In this document: positions 59,535 through 64,000 of the stretch, piece by piece
Position numbering within the stretch: position 1 is the stretch's first letter
Layout: each line of letters starts with the position of its first letter
Assembly: GCF_001953865.1 (NCBI RefSeq)
Contig: NZ_MQUQ01000007.1
Coordinates: 58,960-122,959 of the forward strand
Source: Amycolatopsis coloradensis
Lineage (GTDB): Bacteria; Actinomycetota; Actinomycetes; Mycobacteriales; Pseudonocardiaceae
Length of the DNA: 64,000 nt
Direction: 5' to 3'
Made by a program: the position numbers and the translations under genes
Notes under the pieces: model-generated
Seen by the model: the letters and a program-made list of their open reading frames with translations, nothing else
Told to the model about the DNA's origin: nothing
Database searches by the model: none

Positions 59535-62500
59535 ATGCCAGAACCGGAGAACGTAGACCACAATGGAGGGCATGACGATGAATCAATTCGGCGCGGACGC
59601 CGAGAAACACTGGAAGGGGATCAGGGCGGAAGAGTACGCCCTGATCGAGGATCCGACGAGGTACTTCACGGAGCTGGGGGAGCGGATCGCGGCCGAGATC
59701 GAGCGCCGGACGAACGAGCAGGAGCGCCAGCAGAAGGCAGGCCAGTCGGAAGACTTCATGGCGAACCTGGCCGGGCTGAACAACGTGGCGATGACGGTCA
59801 GGGACGACGTGATGCGCGAGATGGCGTTCACCGAGCCGGGAACGACGATGTAGCACGGTTCCGGCCCCGAGGGCAGGAAGACTTCGCGCCCTCGGGGCAA
59901 AAAGCGCGGATCGAGGCCAACCTCGCCGCCCTGCGGACGCTCGCCCAGCTGCGTGACGATCCGTCCGCATCCTCGCCGACAGACGCCGACGGTACGACAC
60001 CGGTCGTCGCTGACGCCGGGCAACCCCGCGTCAGCGACGAGGTCCGGGCGACGCTGGCCCGGTGGTCCGGCTGGGGCGCCGTTCCGCAACTGTTCGACCG
60101 CGACGAGTTCGCCCGCCAGCGGGCCGAACTGCAGCAACTGCTGACCGACGAGGAGTACGCGGCCGCGCGCCGCTCCACACAGAACGCCCACTACACCGAC
60201 GCCTCCCTCGTCTCGGCGATTTGGGACGGTCTGGGGCGCCTGGGTTTCACCGGCGGCGACGTCCTCGAACCCGGCTGCGGATCCGGCCACTTCATCGGCC
60301 TGGCCCCGGACACCGCGCACATGACCGGTATCGAGCGCGAACCGGTCAGCGCTGCGATCGCGGCCGCACTCTACCCGCAGGCCACCATCGTTCCCGGGTC
60401 GTTCGCCGAGATGAACGCGAACGAAGGCGCGTTCGACGCGGCAATCGGAAACGTGCCGTTCGCCAAAGTGCGACTGCGCGACGACAAGCACAATCCCGGC
60501 CGCCAGCACAGTATCCACAACCACTTCATCCTCAAGTCTCTGCGCCTGACCCGACCGGGCGGGATGGTCGCTCTGCTGACGTCGCGCTTCACCATGGATG
60601 CGCTTAACCCCGCCGCCCGCGCCGAAATGGCGCTGCTGGCAGATCTGGTGGGCGCAATTCGGTTGCCGACCAACGCGCACCAACGGGCCGCCGGCACACC
60701 AGCGGTCACCGATCTGTTGATCCTGCGCCGCCGCGAGGACGACGCCGACCCCGCTGTCGCGTTTTCGTCCTGGGAGAAAGCACTGCCCACGGAACTCGGC
60801 GAAGACGGGCAACTGGTCAAGATCAACCGGTACTTCCTCGACCACCCCGAGAACGTTCTCGGCGAGTTCGAGCTGGAACACGGCATGTACAACGCCGAGG
60901 ACCTGAAAGTCCGAGGTGACCTCGACACCCTGCCTCAGCAGTTCACCGACGCCCTGATCCGGATCACCGATGACGCCGTCAACCGCGGCCTCACGATGAG
61001 CCCACGCGGCGAGACCATCACGCGGCCAGCGACCACAGTGAGCGTCATCGACCCCGAGGCCGCGCGATTCCAGGGATTCCTCACCGCCAAGCCGGACGGC
61101 ACTTTCACCCGCCGTGTCGGGGAGACGCACCAGCCCTACGCACCCGTGGCCAGCCAGGCCGCCGAACTGCGCGCACTCCTCGGGGTGCGCGATGCCGCGA
61201 TGGCACTGATTCGCGCGGAGCAGGCCTCGGTCGACGACACCCCGCACATCCGGGAGCTGCGCGCACACCTCAACACCGTCTACGACGGCTACGTCGCCGA
61301 GTTCAAGCCGCTCAACCGGTTCACCGAGCGACGCCAGCTTCGCCAGGGCTGGCACGTGTTCGGAGACTGGTGCGACCGCAACAACCACGAGAAGGCCACC
61401 GCCCCGCCCGAGGCGATTCTTGCCTATCTCACCGAGCTGCGACAGCACGGCCTCGGCCAGGACCAGCTGAAACGTCACCTCGAATCGCTGGTCAAAAACT
61501 ACGAGACCGCCTTCGGCAAGGCGGTGAAAAGGGCCGCGAAGAGGGTGGCGTCCGATCGAGTCACGAGGAAACCGGACCTGGACATCGCGAACGTCGAGAA
61601 GGCACTGCTCAAGGAGATGCGGCCGGAGAGCCTGCTTGGCCTGGCCGCCATTCCCGACCCCCGCCTGAGGCCTACTGTGGTGGCCGCCGGCCAGCGGATC
61701 ATCGACGAAGCACCGGAGAAGACCGACCCGGATCTGGACCTCGACGAACTCGGCCTACGCAACACGATCATCGTTCGTCCGCCGCAGGGCGGGTTCCGGA
61801 TGGATCCGTTCAGCAACGTCGCCCGAGCGCTGGAGAAGTTCGACCCCACCACGCAAACCGCCCGCAAAGCGGACATCTTCACGAAACGGGTGGTCAACCC
61901 GCCGCGCACACGGCTGGGCGCCGACACCCCGGAAGAGGCCCTGTCCATCTGCATGGACACCCACTCCCGGATCGATCTACCCGAGATCGCGCGCCTGCTC
62001 GGCCTGCCCGGCGAGGACGAAGCACTCGCCGCCCTGGCCGACCTGATTTTCGAGGACCCGGACACGGCCGAACCGGTCTGGAAGCCGTTCTATCTGGCCG
62101 GGAACGTGCGCCAGAAGCTGGCCCGCGCCCAGCTCGCCGCCGAAGACGACCCGAAGTTCGAGGCACACGTCGCCGCGCTGGAACAGGTCATCCCCGAAGA
62201 CCTCGGCCCCGAGGAGATCGAAGTCCGGCTGGGATCTTGGATCGGGCCGGAATACGTACAGGCGTTTCTCCGCGAACTGCTCGACGACGAGAACGTTCTC
62301 GTCGAAAGCGTCGCCGGCCTGTGGTTGGTCGACACCGACAAAACCAAGCTCAGCAAGGCTTCCCGGCTCGCATCGGACGAGATCTGGGCAGGCGGTGGGC
62401 TGAGCGCGTATCAAATCACCGAGCGGCTGCTGGTCGGCGCGCCGATCCGGGTGACCAAGACCATCCAAGTGCTCAATTCCAGCGGTGAGCTCGTCGAGCG

Positions 62501-64000
62501 GGACGTGCTCGATCCGGAAGCCACCGAGGAGGCCACCGACAAAGCCACCGAGATCTCGGATCGCTTCGCGGACTGGGTCTGGGAGAACACCGAGCGCGCA
62601 CAGACGGTGATGCGCGTCTATAACGACACCTTCAACGCCGAAATCCCCGTCGACTACTCCGGCATCGAGCTGTCCCTCCCCGGACTCTCGCAAGCCTTCG
62701 AACTGCGTGAGCACCAGAAGATCGCCGTCGCCCGCGTCATCCACCAAGGCGGCACCGGCCTGGTCCACGACGTCGGCGCGGGCAAAACGCTGGAGATGAT
62801 CGTCGGCGTCATGGAACGCAAACGCCGCGGGCTCGCGTCCAAACCGGTCATCGCGGTCCCGAACGACTCCATCGCCGAACAGTTCGAACGCGAGTGGCTC
62901 CAAGCCTATCCCGGCGCCCGGTTGCTCACCGGTATGAGTTCCGACCTGGCCAACGACAAGAAAAAGGGCAAGAACGGCCGCGCGGAATTCGTCGCCCGAG
63001 TCGCCACCGGCGACTGGGACGCAGTGATCATGACCAAGGAGTCCTTCCAGCGGATACCGCTGCCCCCGGAGATCCAGGAAAGGTTCCTCCAGACCGAACT
63101 CGACGACCTGCGCAAAGAAAAGCAGGCCCACGCCGATGCCATGAGCGAGTCGATGACCAAACGCATCGAAAGCGCCATGGACAATGCCGAAGAGCGCCTG
63201 AAAAAGCGCATGGACGACATCGAGCGCGACACCGCCGGGATGAGCTTCGTCGAGGCCGGATTCGACTTCGTCGTCATCGACGAAGCCCAGAATTACAAGA
63301 ACGGTCTCGTCATCTCCGCGATCCCGGATCTCGTCATCGAAGGTTCCAACCGGGCCATCGACCTCGATATGAAGCTGGGATACCTCCAGGAACGCTTCGG
63401 TACCGCCCGGGTCGTTCTCGCGACCGCGACACCTTGGACAGGCAAGTACTCCGAGGTGTACCTGTGGCAGCGTCGCCTTGGTCACACGATGCCCCGCTTC
63501 GATCAGTGGGCCCGCACCTACATCACGCTCGAAACGTTCATGGAAATGACGCCGGGCGGCTCCCTGCGATCCAAGATCCGCCCCCGGCGCCCCATCAACG
63601 AGCCGGACCTGTGGCGGTCCCTTCGCCTGACATCCGACATCAAGATGCAGGAGGACCTCAAACTCAAGGTCCCTCGCCTGCGCGACGAGCGGATTCAGAT
63701 CATCGAGGTCCCCGCCTCCGCCCAGGCCCGGATCTTCACCCTCGACCTCGCGCGACGGGAACGGAACCTCAGCGGCCCGCCAGAGAAGGGCGCCGACAAC
63801 CACCTGGTCATCGCCCACGACGGCCAGCTGGCGGCACTCGACCTGCGCACGGTCGGGATCTCCACCCCCGAACCGCAGAAGGTCGACGTGATCGCCGCCG
63901 ACATCTACGACGAGTGGTACGCCGCCAAAGACAACGTCTATCTGCGCAGCGACGGCACCGAACACCCGGTACGCGGCGGCCTGATCCTCGTCTTCTGCGA
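59535..64000 (+). CDS. Large DNA methylase-helicase protein (DarB-like), C-terminus beyond window
   Basis: The frame is open from ATG 59535 (after GGGGGACGAC) to the right edge, at least 1,488 codons. Clear coding starts near 59855 (FRPRGQEDFAPSGQKAR). An N6-adenine methylase-like domain follows: DVLEPGCGSGHF (motif I) and GNVPFAKV (motif IV, NVPF as in DarB-type proteins instead of NPPY). Much later comes a superfamily 2 helicase: HDVGAGKTLEM, VVIDEAQNYKN and LATAT then PWTGKY. Between them lie long helical regions. Such proteins on phage P1 and plasmids protect incoming DNA from restriction. The region 59580-59853 is better coding in another frame, so the true start is uncertain. Confidence 0.75.
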   Translation, partial: MPEPENVDHNGGHDDESIRRGRRETLEGDQGGRVRPDRGSDEVLHGAGGADRGRDRAPDERAGAPAEGRPVGRLHGEPGRAEQRGDDGQGRRDARDGVHRAGNDDVARFRPRGQEDFAPSGQKARIEANLAALRTLAQLRDDPSASSPTDADGTTPVVADAGQPRVSDEVRATLARWSGWGAVPQLFDRDEFARQRAELQQLLTDEEYAAARRSTQNAHYTDASLVSAIWDGLGRLGFTGGDVLEPGCGSGHFIGLAPDTAHMTGIEREPVSAAIAAALYPQATIVPGSFAEMNANEGAFDAAIGNVPFAKVRLRDDKHNPGRQHSIHNHFILKSLRLTRPGGMVALLTSRFTMDALNPAARAEMALLADLVGAIRLPTNAHQRAAGTPAVTDLLILRRREDDADPAVAFSSWEKALPTELGEDGQLVKINRYFLDHPENVLGEFELEHGMYNAEDLKVRGDLDTLPQQFTDALIRITDDAVNRGLTMSPRGETITRPATTVSVIDPEAARFQGFLTAKPDGTFTRRVGETHQPYAPVASQAAELRALLGVRDAAMALIRAEQASVDDTPHIRELRAHLNTVYDGYVAEFKPLNRFTERRQLRQGWHVFGDWCDRNNHEKATAPPEAILAYLTELRQHGLGQDQLKRHLESLVKNYETAFGKAVKRAAKRVASDRVTRKPDLDIANVEKALLKEMRPESLLGLAAIPDPRLRPTVVAAGQRIIDEAPEKTDPDLDLDELGLRNTIIVRPPQGGFRMDPFSNVARALEKFDPTTQTARKADIFTKRVVNPPRTRLGADTPEEALSICMDTHSRIDLPEIARLLGLPGEDEALAALADLIFEDPDTAEPVWKPFYLAGNVRQKLARAQLAAEDDPKFEAHVAALEQVIPEDLGPEEIEVRLGSWIGPEYVQAFLRELLDDENVLVESVAGLWLVDTDKTKLSKASRLASDEIWAGGGLSAYQITERLLVGAPIRVTKTIQVLNSSGELVERDVLDPEATEEATDKATEISDRFADWVWENTERAQTVMRVYNDTFNAEIPVDYSGIELSLPGLSQAFELREHQKIAVARVIHQGGTGLVHDVGAGKTLEMIVGVMERKRRGLASKPVIAVPNDSIAEQFEREWLQAYPGARLLTGMSSDLANDKKKGKNGRAEFVARVATGDWDAVIMTKESFQRIPLPPEIQERFLQTELDDLRKEKQAHADAMSESMTKRIESAMDNAEERLKKRMDDIERDTAGMSFVEAGFDFVVIDEAQNYKNGLVISAIPDLVIEGSNRAIDLDMKLGYLQERFGTARVVLATATPWTGKYSEVYLWQRRLGHTMPRFDQWARTYITLETFMEMTPGGSLRSKIRPRRPINEPDLWRSLRLTSDIKMQEDLKLKVPRLRDERIQIIEVPASAQARIFTLDLARRERNLSGPPEKGADNHLVIAHDGQLAALDLRTVGISTPEPQKVDVIAADIYDEWYAAKDNVYLRSDGTEHPVRGGLILVFC
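59578..59853 (+). CDS. Small conserved-type protein preceding the helicase gene, 91 residues
   Basis: ATG with GGAGG eight bases upstream (alternatives 59563 and 59572). Sequence MNQFGADAEKHWKGIRAEEY then ALIEDPTRYFTELGERIAAE and a C-terminal VRDDVMREMAFTEPGTTM; helical and acidic. Codon bias is far better than in the overlapping helicase frame. Small genes of this kind precede methylase-helicase genes on actinobacterial plasmids, usually with an ATGA junction; here the junction reads ATGTAG, suggesting a base change or deletion. Confidence 0.6.
   Translation: MNQFGADAEKHWKGIRAEEYALIEDPTRYFTELGERIAAEIERRTNEQERQQKAGQSEDFMANLAGLNNVAMTVRDDVMREMAFTEPGTTM

Noticed and set aside
61977..63965. Minus-strand open frame of 662 codons opposite the helicase
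   Set aside because: Antisense shadow of the methylase-helicase gene; the plus strand has clear helicase motifs and codon bias.

Overview
The window is very GC-rich, with strong G/C third-position bias in its genes, frequent GTG starts and ATGA/GTGA/TGATG gene overlaps. This points to a high-GC actinomycete; a Pseudonocardiaceae-like host is plausible, but that is inference. The content is that of a large conjugative plasmid or integrative element: replication and partition genes, two kinds of DNA-transfer machinery, small repressors with palindromic operators, degenerate transposases, and many unrecognised small proteins. No rRNA, canonical tRNA or CRISPR array is seen.

Region 1 (1-11.5 kb, minus strand) is a transfer-type operon of small membrane and soluble proteins around two FtsK-like ATPases (1846-2658 and 4110-6299). 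Nearly every wide gap holds a strong stem-loop, and two gaps carry an RNA-like element with a canonical tRNA T-loop. Upstream and divergent (11.96-13.75 kb) are a GntR-type regulator fused to a P-loop domain and a 2-hydroxyacid dehydrogenase. Region 2 (13.8-32.7 kb) is replication and maintenance: a DNA-binding protein with three 63-bp repeats inside its gene, a 600-bp non-coding block packed with GTGCGC/GCGCAC words, a transposase-derived 775-residue protein, a parA/parB-like pair behind centromere-like repeats, IS110 and Tni transposon debris, a MinD-like ATPase, a tandem ~24-bp iteron array, two winged-helix Rep-like proteins, an archaeo-eukaryotic-type primase and a duplicated ribbon-helix-helix protein.

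Region 3 (33-47 kb) holds an unknown protein, a lipoprotein, a secreted trio (sedolisin-type S53 protease, L,D-transpeptidase, Pro/Lys-rich secreted protein), an EspR-like XRE regulator, a membrane GGDEF protein and several small unknown genes with divergent promoters. One palindrome, TTAACTnnrGTTAr, recurs at 32.84, 39.56 and 46.69 kb; at two sites it lies in or beside a recognisable promoter with shared flanks.

Region 4 (47.2-64 kb, plus strand) is an actinobacterial type IV secretion operon: a degenerate ParA-like protein, a VirB2-like two-helix protein, a VirB8-like protein, a VirB6/TrbL-like channel, an SCO6880-like protein, a VirB4-like ATPase, a VirD4-like coupling protein, a DUF4913-like protein, two paralogous accessory proteins, and a very large methylase-helicase protein of DarB type that runs off the right edge. 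No relaxase is visible. Three places (about 3.9, 59.2 and 59.85 kb) look like single-base frameshifts in otherwise intact genes.
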